Below, one piece after another: positions 11,629 to 22,912 of a DNA stretch of 64,000 nt (position 1 is the stretch's first letter; each line of letters opens with the position of its first letter). Origin of the DNA: Asterella californica (lineage: Eukaryota; Streptophyta; Marchantiopsida; Marchantiales; Aytoniaceae); assembly GCA_036924285.1 (NCBI GenBank), contig JAYKYS010000014.1, positions 2,170,001-2,234,000 on the forward strand, written 5' to 3'. The notes under the pieces were generated by a model that saw nothing but the letters and a program-made list of their open reading frames with translations, made no database searches and was not told the DNA's origin. A program made the translations under genes and the position numbers.

Positions 11629-12462
11629 CTCTGTACTGTGCCATTACTCTCTGCACGCTAAATATGTATCCAAAGTGCCATAATCATAAGCGAGTTTAGC
11701 ACGCGAGCTTTTGTGGAGATCCAGTTCACCATTTGAACACATGAGTATCTTCACGCATCCCACCAGAGATGGGACATGACGTCATGCTGTGCCACAATAT
11801 GGAGGGTGTTTTAAGATCGAAACTTGTGAGAGCCTGATTGTGGCCTCGGCTTGTTATGCTTCCTTCCTTCCTTAGACTGGGCAAAAGCGACATGCATAAC
11901 TAGATATAAGTCAGATCTAGAGACGCGACGGGCTGGGGTGAGAATTGAGTTGGAAAACAAGGTCATTCACTCACAGTTCCGGTAAATTGTACAGCTTTGC
12001 GAAACTCTTGACCCGGTGGTTCTGAGGAACGAAACTGTAAACAGCACAATTGTCTGCGGACTTCAAAATTTTGAAGTAATAATCTTGTACAAATTCTAAT
12101 TCCTACCAGTATGTGGTCAATTTGGTCGACAGACAGAACAGCTGAACGACGAAGTAGCAGATCAAATGGTTCCTACGCTCCCTCCCTCTCTCAGCATGTT
12201 CGGGACGGTGGCATGAATGTGAGTGCAAGATTCAATGCAGTTTTGATCGACTACTCACCGACCACCACCATCCCGTACAACCAACGATAGAACAAGGACC
12301 CCCGCCGATCTTGAGGAGACAATATGAAAATAAGGAATCCCGGCGATTAGTAACGGAGTGACGAAAAGTCGACAACTCTGTCCGTGGGAATGGCCAGCCA
12401 GTCGATCTATATTGATATCGCGGACAAAAGATGGAGAAAGGAGGTAAGCATGCGTGAGTGAG

Positions 12463-12945
12463 TCAGGCATGGTGTGTTTGAGGGCCCCATAGATTCACCA
12501 GTGTGACGATGGTCTCACGGTCATCAGCTTCACTCTCGTCTTCGTATTGGAGCCTTGGCTCTTCGGTTGGTGGACTCCTGTCTCCCATCGGAGGAATCCT
12601 CCTGGAGTTTGCGCGGTTCATGCTACAACTTCCAGTGCTGCTGCGGCAATCACTAAGCCTACCACTGCGAGAGCTTCCCCCGCTGTCGCTGCTGTCAATA
12701 CTTCTCTCGCTTCTCCCGTCCACTATCGAAACTTGCAGTGAGGCGGACGTGTGGTTGCTCGAGCAAGTGCACGTCTTCTTCGGCGTAGAAGCAACTGGTG
12801 GATCTCGTCTCATGGTTGCTGTTGTTGACTTCTTGTGGTATGCGAGGTGCGGAAATCTCAGAATATTTTCATCTATATCTCCATGTATGTGCTCGTGAAT
12901 AGCCTTCTTCAGAAGCCTAATCCATGATCTTCCGTCCTTTCCCAT
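12463..12945 (-). CDS. Hypothetical Ser-rich protein with IQD-like N-terminus
   Basis: The open frame extends from 12966. I prefer the start at 12945 because MGKDGRSWIRLLKKAI resembles the N-terminus of plant IQD calmodulin-binding proteins (MGK-x-G-x-SW...KKA). The rest (160 aa in all) is a Ser/Arg-rich, probably disordered segment followed by an acidic stretch near the end (QYEDESEADDRET). No IQ motif or DUF4005 is visible. If it is an IQD gene, the IQ-bearing exons are missing or lie beyond introns I could not find. The ORF is in a GC-richer patch, which makes chance open frames more likely. IQD kinship is a weak inference. Confidence 0.3.
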   Translation of the reverse strand: MGKDGRSWIRLLKKAIHEHIHGDIDENILRFPHLAYHKKSTTATMRRDPPVASTPKKTCTCSSNHTSASLQVSIVDGRSERSIDSSDSGGSSRSGRLSDCRSSTGSCSMNRANSRRIPPMGDRSPPTEEPRLQYEDESEADDRETIVTLVNLWGPQTHHA

Positions 12946-12969
12946 CTGCCGGCGCCACCTGATCAAAAG

Positions 12970-15900
12970 CCCATCGAACTGGACTTCTTCCTCAAGGTTA
13001 ACACTTCGTACTGGATCACTAATGCACCTCCTGCCTGCTTGATCGACGAATCTTTCACCAAATACTCTCCAATCTACTTCCAGATATCTTCATACTACCT
13101 CCAGAGTCAGTCGACGTCAGAACTGGCAAACAAATTCTCTCTAAACAGACTAGTTTACTGATGCAAAACTGAGCCTAAAACCAATGCAATTAGAGAGGAG
13201 ACTATGGCAGGAAACGACTAGACTCGGTTGTCAGCAACTCTTGTAGCATGAAAGATATATGAAGCGAAGTCAGCAACCGCCAGCTTCAGCCTCAGCCTCC
13301 TTCGTTGAAAGAAAGGAGCAATTGATGCTTGATGACCAGTCATATGACATGGGAATCTCGCATGTGATAACAGCAGAGGCAACGGTCCGGCAGCGAACCA
13401 CAACTGAGGCGGGTGTGTTCTCTAGATCAAAAGGTGCCGACAAGCTTCTCGATATGCGCCATCTATATCTCCATCAGAATGTTCAGCTCTTTCAGTTCTA
13501 CTTACTTGCACTCTCCGCCGCGAAACGCAGCAAAGAATGTCTTATGACTCTTGCAATTGAGATGGGACAAGTAGAATGGCCGATTCGTTTAGTACCATGA
13601 TCTTCATGAGAGAGGAACAGGCGGAAACTGAAGAAATAAGTCAGCCGTGAGTCCCACGCGTGGACAGTATGTCATGAGCAGCCTCCTCCTTCCATAGAGA
13701 GCCAGAAGCAAACAGTTTCTAAACGCGCTTCTCGTTGACATTCGTGTTATCTTAACAGTAACAAGAGCAGATGCTGACGAGAGTACATTCCTGGAGAGAG
13801 AATTCGAATCCGTAAGATGACCTCACAGTTCTGGGGATTAAAATATTACCTACGTGATATCTGGGAGATTAAAATATGCCTTCCTCCAGAGGTGACAGCA
13901 GCATCATTGAGTCAGTCAGTCAAATCTTCGTGAACTCCGTGGATTCGCGTAGGAGATAAATAACGTTGGGCGTGAAAGATGGCCAAAAGCGAGCCGTGGA
14001 TCTATAGCTGTCATGTTGCAAGACATCCATTCCCGGCGGTCAGGCTATATTTGTCCAGCACAGGAATTTAGTTTCTTGGCATGTCGGTTCCACAGGCAGG
14101 AACATGACATTCAACAGTCCCTGAGATGACATCAACAACAGCAACATCAACATCATTCTCTCTCTATACTGTAGCCATCAGTTCTTCCAGCGCTTTGTCT
14201 CGACCCGATTCGCGGAGGGCGTGGCGCCAGAATATAGTTTCTAGATTTCCAAGAAAGGACAGTAAACTCCTACGAGTTGTTCTTCTGATGACCGAGTCGA
14301 GCTAGAAAGTTGCTGAACATCGACAACAACGGACCGCGACTCACTGCGAGGAAACTTTCTCCAGGGAACTTCAGAAAACATTAAATTGCGCAGCAGGATG
14401 CCTGTCCAACGCGTGAACTCTCGAGCATATGTTGTTTCCTTGTTACAGTTCTCGTGAAAGCTTTATGAACTATTTCCTTGCTCCAGTTGACATGACGATC
14501 ATGCGAGCATCTCTTCCACTTGACTCCTCGGGAGGTCACGTGCACCTAATTAAACCCTAAATCTACTACTACGATCTCTGGAACTGCACCATGGGTTCCA
14601 AGCTTGTGTGTCTCCTCATCTCCTTTCAGCAAAAGTTTTGTTTTAAATTGAGGGATAGCAATCGCCACTAAAGCTGTGAACAGATCGTTTGGATTGAATC
14701 GTTTTGCAAACATCAGCTATTCGTTTTTTGTCAAACTACTGATGAACCGATGAATGGTAATTTACAGTACGGAAGCTACACAACACTCTACAAGAAAAAA
14801 GCTTGGCTACACCAGTAGAAGACTGATAAAAGGATTGCCGGAGAGTTAAGGTGGCTTGGGTCCAGCATGCTGAGCATGAAAAGCAAAATGTTCTCAGGTA
14901 TGCGCGGACGTCCATCGTCGTGTGTTTCTTTTCTTCGAGTATGAATTCCTACAGGTTCAAGACGTCAGTGGAATACTTCAAACCGAAAGGCCAGTGGGTT
15001 CCATGTGCTTCCGTGAAAGGTGAGCTCAGCTAACTCTGCCGATTCATCTGAACCAAAGAGATCCTCCAGGCCGCCCTTCACATGATCGTGCTGTCGTGTC
15101 CACACATGTCTCAGATGCATGAATTGTGATCATTCAGCGGAATCAGTCTGAAGAGAAGGATATCCGAGATCATCAGGACAGAGGCTCAAACGGAGACCTG
15201 GCTTCTGGTCAAGTTGTTCTGGTCCTATGTGGAATAAGCTAACGTTGCCACTGTTGTCATGTTGAGGAAGCCTTTCCTCCTTTTGGACTAGGCTCTCCTA
15301 GTATTTGGAAAATCCCATATGCTTAACATCATTGTCCAGCGTCTCCTACTTTTGATGAATAGCAGTGGATAACGGAGATTATCACATCAGTCTGCGATAG
15401 TTTACATCTATTCATATCTCATTATTGGGGCGCTATTAATACTTTCAACATATTACCAGTCAGAGTGGCTTGTGTATAGCATAAGCCACATAGAGGGAGT
15501 GGTTTCTCAATCCTTTTAACCACTTTCTGAAGTGGAACCAGAGTGGAATGGAATGTTTAAGACTGAGAAGTCGGTATGAAATTCGGATTGTTTTACGAAA
15601 AGATCTAACGGTTGAACTGTCTTGTCAGAAATCATGTTTAAAATTCTTAGTTTAACCAAATAACATATAAAGACTTTAACTCCCCCTCGCAACTAACAAC
15701 GGCGGCCGTAGTTGCGTCTTCGATGCCTATGACTGCAGTTGGAACTCTTAACTACAGTAACTGCGAAGTAATTTGCAACTGTTAATGTGAGTGGCCCCTC
15801 GGATATGACCTCTGCCGGTTGGTCAATTCTTGTTTAGATTCTCCTTCTGGTACGAGGTATATAATGTGACAGATAGACAATAAAATAGGTCAATACCGAG

Positions 15901-17746
15901 CCATCATCGCTATGCCTTAAAACTCTGGGGCCCGGGTGATCCCTACAGCTAGGTAAAACTGAGTATACGTCTGCAATAAATCCGTTCTAAACCGATCATT
16001 ATATAACATACCGATGAGAGGTACACGCAATGAGAAAAAGCAAGTGTGCCAATTTGAAGCTAGAACTTAAGGACCGCTATTGTTCTGACATATTCGAATG
16101 GCAATACTTAGCCGGTCGGCCTGAAGTAGAAGTCACAGTCTGATATATAGCAACGGTTAGTTCATGTGTGTTGGGTTACGGGAGATCGGAGAACCATGAT
16201 AGCAGAGCAGAAAGACAAATCATCAGGGCCATGTTTAATCAAGACATCATAGTATGTACCTCAGTATTCTCCAGGGATGCCATCTTTTGCTCAGGGTCTT
16301 GAGGTCTTGCATAGATAGGCACCTGCAATGAAAGCTCAAGATAGGCCCTGTTAACATCAGGCTATGAGCTCGAATAATATCCTTCATTCGACAAAGAGGC
16401 ACCTCAATTCTGCAACTCTGTCACTTACTTTCCCAGGTTATGCAGCCCTTGTACTTTCCACAGCTTGCACTGATTTCATAATGAAAAAATCCACAAACAA
16501 AAGAAATTCAAATATGTATTATTTGGGTTTAGTGACACATACAATTGGTCCATCCATTACCTTCTAACTGCAGGCTAGCTCGGTTTCTATGACGCATTGG
16601 ATCGATCATAGAAATACAAGCAGGGACAGAGCAACTTGTATAGCAGTTCTTGCATAGTGCTTCTATCCACATAAACCGAAATATGTAAACAATATAAACG
16701 CATCCTGTTCTTGCATCCCTACTATCTCATGTAGTTAGCTCTGTCTACAAAATAATCCTGCAACGATATAAAGGTGATGTTTCATGTTGTACTTCCCGAC
16801 AAACGCATGGACTGTTTTTCCAAAGCAACAGCATCAGGCAGTCCCGACTATCTGACCCCGAAAACTCCACAAGGTATCTCCAGGTAAGATCCATCGTAAG
16901 TGAGAAGCATTGGTCATGAACGGGACTGGAGGCACCAACTTTCTGGTGGGTACCACAACTGGTATCTGGAATGCACCCATGAATCAATGGCTTGAGTCTC
17001 GTTTGGAATCTGAACCATGAAATCTGGATCTGAGTCGGCAAAGGTTACAAGTTTCAGACCACAGAAGCGTGACTGACTAAACGCCTCTAGACTCTGGAGT
17101 TGACACCAGCATGCCAACAACATTTTCGACTGCAAGAAATCCGAGCAAGGTGCATGCTGACCAACTACTAGTTGGTAACGAGTGAGAACAAGCAGAAGTC
17201 ACAATCGGAACCCATACTCACAGATCATCCACTTACACAAAACTTCCATAAACATGTCATCCAGCCCGACACAGTGAGCTGAATAAGATTAAATCTGCGA
17301 CTGGGAGTCTGGGGCCGCTATCTGTAGTCACTACCAATTATTTTAAACACTTTTGAAGCTGAATTGGAATCCAAGCTCCTTAAAGTGTCTGACACCTGGA
17401 AATGAGCAACATGCCCTCGCCAGTCTTCTCCTGCGTTCCCAAAATACAGAGAAACTCCTTACGGTAGCCAGAAAAATGTGGCGAGCCGGGAACATGTACA
17501 TCCGTTGTTATCTCAACCTAAGAGCTCTCTTTGCTGTGACAATCTAATTCCTCCAAACAGATGTTTTACGGCAGTTCCTCCCGTCACTAAGCACGAACGT
17601 CTATGGCAGGAAGCTTTTCGCCGCTGGAACCATGGTGGAAACAAAAGTTGCGCATTCCCACCAAACCACAGAATCTAATTTACATGAAGTGGCTCCAGTA
17701 CACCACCACCCAAAAGACTAGGCGCCATTGACCAGAAGCTCGCATA
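12970..17746. other. Long region without a supported gene
   Basis: Several ORFs of 60-113 codons exist (for example 13259-13600 plus and 16745-17041 minus). None shows a domain, splice-linked partner or repeat relationship. The DNA just left of 17747 includes the 3' flank of the TIC20 gene. I see no transposon hallmark, RNA gene or strong palindrome. Confidence 0.4.
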
Positions 17747-18553
17747 TTACCCCTCAACTTGAGCGTCCGCTGCGTCAGCTACGATGGGAAGTCTTGGAGT
17801 CTTACCAAGAAGGCAAGAAATCGATCCAAACAGGAAACAACTGACCAGAAACAGGAAAACTGTGTTGTAGAAGATAATCAGCAGCTGAAGGCCAATTCCA
17901 CCTCGAGGCCCGAAAGTCCGCTCCACCAAAGTCGGCAAAATCAAAAGCACATCCAGGACCACAGCTTGCATGGCATTGAATCTCACGTACCGGCTAAAAC
18001 TGCTATTTCTCACAACCAGCAGGTACAGGGAAAAAAAGACGATAATGTTAGAGTACGGAAATCCTTTGTAAGCCGCAAGAAGCGGGAACAAGGGGCGTAG
18101 CAAACCCTCGGCGATCGGAAACTGCATGAAGAAGTATCTCCCGTACTGAATTCCATCGAAAAACGGGACGACATAGCCCAGTGCTGCCAAAATCCTCTCT
18201 GCCGCAGGGACAGAATCGCCCTTTCCTGCATGCGTCACCACACTCAAGGACAATCTCCTTCCTGCTTCACCGGCCACAATTCCTGACCCCGCTGCTCCGA
18301 ACTGACATCCCCCGTCGCTTCCAAAACCCCTAGAGCCGAAACCCATCGACTCATCACCAATCCTCCTACTCCTCGTTAAACTACTCCTGCCACCGTTCAA
18401 AGTTAATGATCGTCCACAACCTCCTGCCAACGGGTGAAACCAATTGCTCCTCGCCGCCGGCGCTTTGCTTCCAGTGATGAACGATGACGCGGTGGGATTC
18501 TTTGCGCAAGAAGCTGCTCTCAGTAACGAACTCCCTGCCGCAATGGAAGCCAT
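17747..18553 (-). CDS. TIC20-II: TIC20-II-like chloroplast inner-envelope protein
   Basis: A single-exon 268-residue protein of the Tic20 family, multi-span proteins of the chloroplast inner envelope linked to preprotein import. The first 110 or so residues are Ser/Arg/Gly-rich with few acids, as in a plastid transit peptide. The Tic20 domain follows: an amphipathic start (ERILAALGYVVPFFDGIQYG), then four hydrophobic spans separated by SFSRYVRFNAMQAVVLD. The C-terminus LGKTPRLPIVADAADAQV is diagnostic of the TIC20-II/V branch. The start at 18553 is the first Met of the open frame and gives a sensible transit peptide. No frame damage is visible, so it is probably functional. It points leftward, as does the PES-like gene upstream, with 4.4 kb between. 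Membership of Tic20 is firm; the subgroup is from remembered C-terminal features. Confidence 0.93.
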   Translation of the reverse strand: MASIAAGSSLLRAASCAKNPTASSFITGSKAPAARSNWFHPLAGGCGRSLTLNGGRSSLTRSRRIGDESMGFGSRGFGSDGGCQFGAAGSGIVAGEAGRRLSLSVVTHAGKGDSVPAAERILAALGYVVPFFDGIQYGRYFFMQFPIAEGLLRPLFPLLAAYKGFPYSNIIVFFSLYLLVVRNSSFSRYVRFNAMQAVVLDVLLILPTLVERTFGPRGGIGLQLLIIFYNTVFLFLVSCFLFGSISCLLGKTPRLPIVADAADAQVEG

Positions 18554-19190
18554 GCCTGCCTTCCTTCCTTCCTTCCTTCAATCAGGCACTTTTTCAAGGT
18601 CGACCACTCCCGAGAGACAGAGAGAAACGAGATAGACCACGAAAGAGATGGCAATCCAACAAATCCTCCTTGGGAATTTGATTCACGGACCGACCTACGG
18701 CGTAGAGCGTGCACATCCTACTGGGTTTACCTTCAACTGCGTGTCGCATGTCATGCAGTCGGAAATGCTGCTTACTGATATGCTTGGCAAAAAGGGTGGC
18801 AGAAATTGGCGAGCGGTCCGTGTAGAGATGCCAACTAAACCTAAGGCTAATCTTAATGAGTCTTCTAACCATCAAAGGATGTGATCCATTTCAGAACAGA
18901 CCAATTTTCTTGATCGATCGATCGACGATTGATGAAGCAAAACAGTCAATTGCAGTTCACTGCAATTACAGTATGGTACTGGAGAGGCAAAAAGGCTTTT
19001 TAAAAAGAGTGTTGTATGTTGACCATGAGTTCCGTTTTATACAGAGTTGCATCGTCCTCTGGAGTCTCTGATCACACATTATCGATATGCTGTAAAGAGT
19101 AGTGCACCGTCTAAACATAGTTTGTTGGAAGCCAAGCCGCTGGGGGTTCGAATCTACATACTATATGTTTCCGTTGTGGGTAGCATCTGA

Positions 19191-19227
19191 AATCCCTTAC
19201 AAGGGATCAGTCCCTTGAGAAGGGATT
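19191..19227. repeat. Interrupted stem-loop
   Basis: Outer arms AATCCCTT/AAGGGATT (8 bp) and inner arms CAAGGGA/TCCCTTG (7 bp, loop TCAG), with short bulges between. No neighbouring gene end explains it. Confidence 0.7.
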
Positions 19228-20918
19228 ACAAGAACAAGGTGATAAAATATGTATCCCAAATGAGTCTCACAGCGAAGAGACGGAATATAGTCGTAAAATT
19301 ATGCAAGTGGTTGGCTGTATGTCACAATTTACTTGGAAAAAATTATATTTTCTTGATAAGATATAGATCAGAATGTGGAGTAAGCATTCGCGGAGGCTTT
19401 TTTCCAGAACCACCCGAACCTCCTAAAAGTCCATTGGAAACTCGAAAAACACCGAAAACTAATACTGATAACCAGGCAGCTTAACAGCATCTGACACCCC
19501 TATGATCCGTCCTTTTGCGTTCTGAAGCTCGGCTTATATATATTCGCTCGTGAGCACCCCGCCATGTACATGTGCCACTTAAACCTAGCCAAATATTTTA
19601 CATAGGATCTCGTCACAAGGAATACATGTATTTTCCCAAGTGATATCCATGCAGTGCCCAAGTTGCACCCATTTAGGTGACCATGTCAGCCTCCCTGCCT
19701 AGTTATTATTTTTGCCACATCACCCTTGACTACGCATCACATCCTTTTCTTACATTATAGTGATGTGTCTTCTACTTGGTATCCCTCTGTTTTTGTCCAA
19801 CGTGGAGTTATGATCATATTATTTTTATTACCAGAGGATATTTTTTTCATATACACATGAGAGAGGGTTCATTGTCGAACATGACAGCGAGAGAGATTGT
19901 ACTTTCTCTCACGGGGGAGATTAAGGATCTCCTTCTCTCCTCTTCTACGTGTCTTTCTCGACGACAAGCAGATTTATATTTATGTCATGAGGAATTACGT
20001 ATGTGGTGGACGTGGTTCTTATGCCTGATTCCTATGTTCGAGCGATACTTATTTCAGAACATATAATTTTATTGATGGCATAACGAAAAATCTGTGACTA
20101 CTTAGATAAAGATGCTTTTGTTGAATAGTTTCTCCTCGTTGCTATTGAGTGAGACCTTCAACTTTCTTCATCAGAAGTCTGCTCACATGTTAAGTTTGTT
20201 AGTACATGTACATATGGAGATCTCTAAGAAGATTACTTTATCATTAGGATAATATGTCGCTTATGAGATCCATTAGAAAAAGTGATACATCCTTACTTGT
20301 GAAAGTTGTGCAGCTTGCTAGAGGTAGCTATTGTTCTGAAGGTTATTTATTTCCCTCACTCCTTTGTTTTGTGGTTTTCTCCTTCTATCCCACGGTGCGA
20401 TGTTTCCCACTTGTGAGTGATGTTATTTTCTCGTTTCCATTTTCTCCCCAGAGATACCACTTCGACCACGGCCGGCACATGAAGAACGGGACCGCGTCTA
20501 GACTTTTGTCCAGAGACCATCAAATCAGTCTCATGACTGTTGTTGCTCATGGTATCGACGATGATGAGTTACTGCGTTGGAATGCCATCCTGTAGGTCAT
20601 TGTGCCTCGGTGATAAGTCACATAGAAAAGAAGAAACAACAACAACAAGCGCTCGTGTTGCAGGACATGGAAGTCGTTTGAAGAGTAGAGAAGGCCAGAA
20701 GGGCTTTCTTCATGTAAGGATTCTTGGCAGTTGTAGGATAAGTGATGTCCGTGCAGGTGCGATTTCGCTAACGCAAAGCGCGACAAAGACAAAAGCAGCA
20801 GCAGTAGGGAACGAGAGGAAGAGGTGCTTGCGCTGTGGGCGGATGTACACCGGGGATGAAAATTCACCCACTTCGTGTTCATACCAGGCCACATGACAGT
20901 CTTTCCGTGTCACTTGAC

Positions 20919-21474
20919 CTAATTCGGTCGACTGGATTGCTTAGTGTAGCAGCCAACATCATCTCTCTCTCAAGTCCCTCGCTTTTTGCACTCCAGTGTT
21001 CAGCGAGATAATTCAACAGTGATCCCCTTCCTCGTCTGGAATGTCCAAATCCACGGTCTCTGAAGCAACCTGATCTTTTTGCTGAGACTTCACGGGAGGA
21101 CTTCGCAGAGTGCAGAGTTGATGTTTAACTTCACCTTAAACCCTGACTTGTGAGGCTGGAATGAACCTTTGTAATCCTGCTGCACATGAGCTAACTCGAT
21201 CGCCTGGGTTGCGCAGTGTGGCAGCCAATCTCTGTCTCATCATATCTCTGAAGTCACTCGCTTTTCCGCACTCCAGTGTTCAGGGAGATAAGATAACTCA
21301 GCAGTGATCCCCTCCCGTCTGGAATTTCAAATCCACGGTTCCTGAAATCAACTGATCTTTTTGCTGAGACTTCATGGAAAGGACTTAGCAGAGTGCAGAG
21401 TTGATGTATAATACTTCACCTTAAACCCTGACTTGTAAGGCTGGAATGAACCTTTGTAATCCTCCTGCACATGA
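20919..21474. repeat. Tandem direct repeat, about 272 and 284 bp
   Basis: Copy 1 is 20919-21190 and copy 2 is 21191-21474. Both share CACTCCAGTGTTCAG, CAGTGATCCCCT, TGATCTTTTTGCTGAGACTT and TTAAACCCTGACTTGT in order. They differ by scattered substitutions and small indels (roughly one base in eight). No coding frame spans both. Confidence 0.85.
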
Positions 21475-22912
21475 CGTCGCTTGAGAACATTGTTCGTTGA
21501 ACTGACTTCGTTCCGTGCACCGCCTGCATTCATGAACCGAGCCTTGATGCTTCCCAGAAGGAAACATTCAGCGCCGAACGGAACCCAATCTTCTTGTCGC
21601 GCTCTATCACACATCGAATTCTTTCTGAGTCAAGCGCGCATCACATCTTTCATGCATACCTTAGCACTCGTGGTACGGCTGGTGCTTACATCCTCTTGCA
21701 ACTCGCTTTCATACGAGGAAATCTACAGGATGGATTCCTCATCATCCTGGTCATTTAAGTGTCTGGTTAATGAAGTGGCAGGACAGATTAACTTATAGGG
21801 CCCGTCACGCAGCTTTCGCTCTGTTCGGCTCATGTAGTCTGAATGTTCCAGGTGATATCGGCATCTTCTCAGTGGCACCCCCACATCAAGGGATAGACGG
21901 AGAATGGACAGAAGACAGTGGGATCATTGTTTATCAGGTGATGAGAAACACAGACCCAGTGCTGGCCAGGAAACAACTGGAAGAGGAGGTGGACTTGTTG
22001 TGGGGTCTTTGAGGAATGTGCACAACCTTGCAGGAAAGGATCTCATGTTTCGTACAATGACGGTTTCACTCTATATTGAGCCAGCGTTTTGCAGACTTGG
22101 TACTTCACCCGATCTGAAAGCGAGGGGCTAGACTTCCTTTATTGATGACAGCGAGTGCAACTCTTGTTGTCATGTACAAGAACAACAACAGAACGATACT
22201 TTGACGCCGTATGCACTGCTATACACCAGAGGTACACGAAGGTATACGAGGTCGGTTTAAATCCTATTCCAAGATACCGCCTCGAATTACTGACGATAGT
22301 CCCTACTTTGGGAGTATTATGTTGGCACAGGTGTTGTACAATAGCTTACACATGTTTAAATAAGCTTAATTGGAGTCGCTTACGTTGGGCAGAGTTGGTG
22401 AGGAGTGGACAGTGAAACATACCTACGTACTTGGATCACAACGTACCACTGAGTGGGTCTGTCCTAAGAATTTCAAAACCATCCAAGAGAATTTATGCAG
22501 GAAACATCTGATCTTGTAGGTTCAGAATGAAGTAGACAATCTGAGAACTGCTCGTCACTTACTTCCGTGACAAAATTCTTGTCACCAACGGTAGATTCAA
22601 CAAAGTACCCTCCAAAGCTTTTATTCACGAAAATTAGTGGTTTCTTCAAGCGATTCATTCGTCAGGAATGTATCTATCGGATTATGAAGATCTCACCGTC
22701 CTCTCTTTCCCCCTGAGACTGAACGCCTTGAGGTTAGGAAGAATATCGAATGGATCAAGGTACCGTAGGTCTAGGGTCCAAGAATTTGAGAATCTTAATG
22801 TTTCATCAGGAAACTGATAGGATTCGGAGAACTCTACTGCGTGAAGTAGAGCGAAGAATTTCTGTACAAGTGCACTCCCAACGATGAAAGATGGTCGAAG
22901 CCCCCGGAAAGC

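Larger units (their letters stand above)
9841..12254. other. Mostly non-coding region
   Basis: AT-rich. A 125-codon plus ORF at 10412-10789 spans a degenerate direct repeat (two TCAAAATTATCCAAC units about 100 bp apart) and has no recognisable domain, so I do not call it a gene. A 21-bp direct repeat AGCATTATCCTATCAAAACAA occurs at 10386 and 10427. Two strong palindromes are listed separately. Confidence 0.45.
18554..22912. other. Spacer between the TIC20 and PES-like genes
   Basis: It holds the TIC20 upstream region (a TTCC microsatellite near 18563 lies just before the start), an interrupted stem-loop at 19191-19227, a tandem repeat at 20919-21474 and no ORF I can assign. Plus-strand ORFs at 20254-20595, 21770-22012 and 22155-22415 lack recognisable domains. 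Confidence 0.4.

Noticed and set aside
13259..13600. 113-codon plus ORF in a GC-richer patch
   Set aside because: No domain, overlaps an opposite ORF of similar length, and composition alone favours open frames here.
19140..19156. GGTTCGAATCT resembling a tRNA/SINE B box
   Set aside because: No A box, anticodon arm or acceptor stem can be folded around it.
20254..20913. Overlapping ORFs of 113-118 codons on both strands
   Set aside because: Neither strand shows a recognisable motif; likely chance frames.
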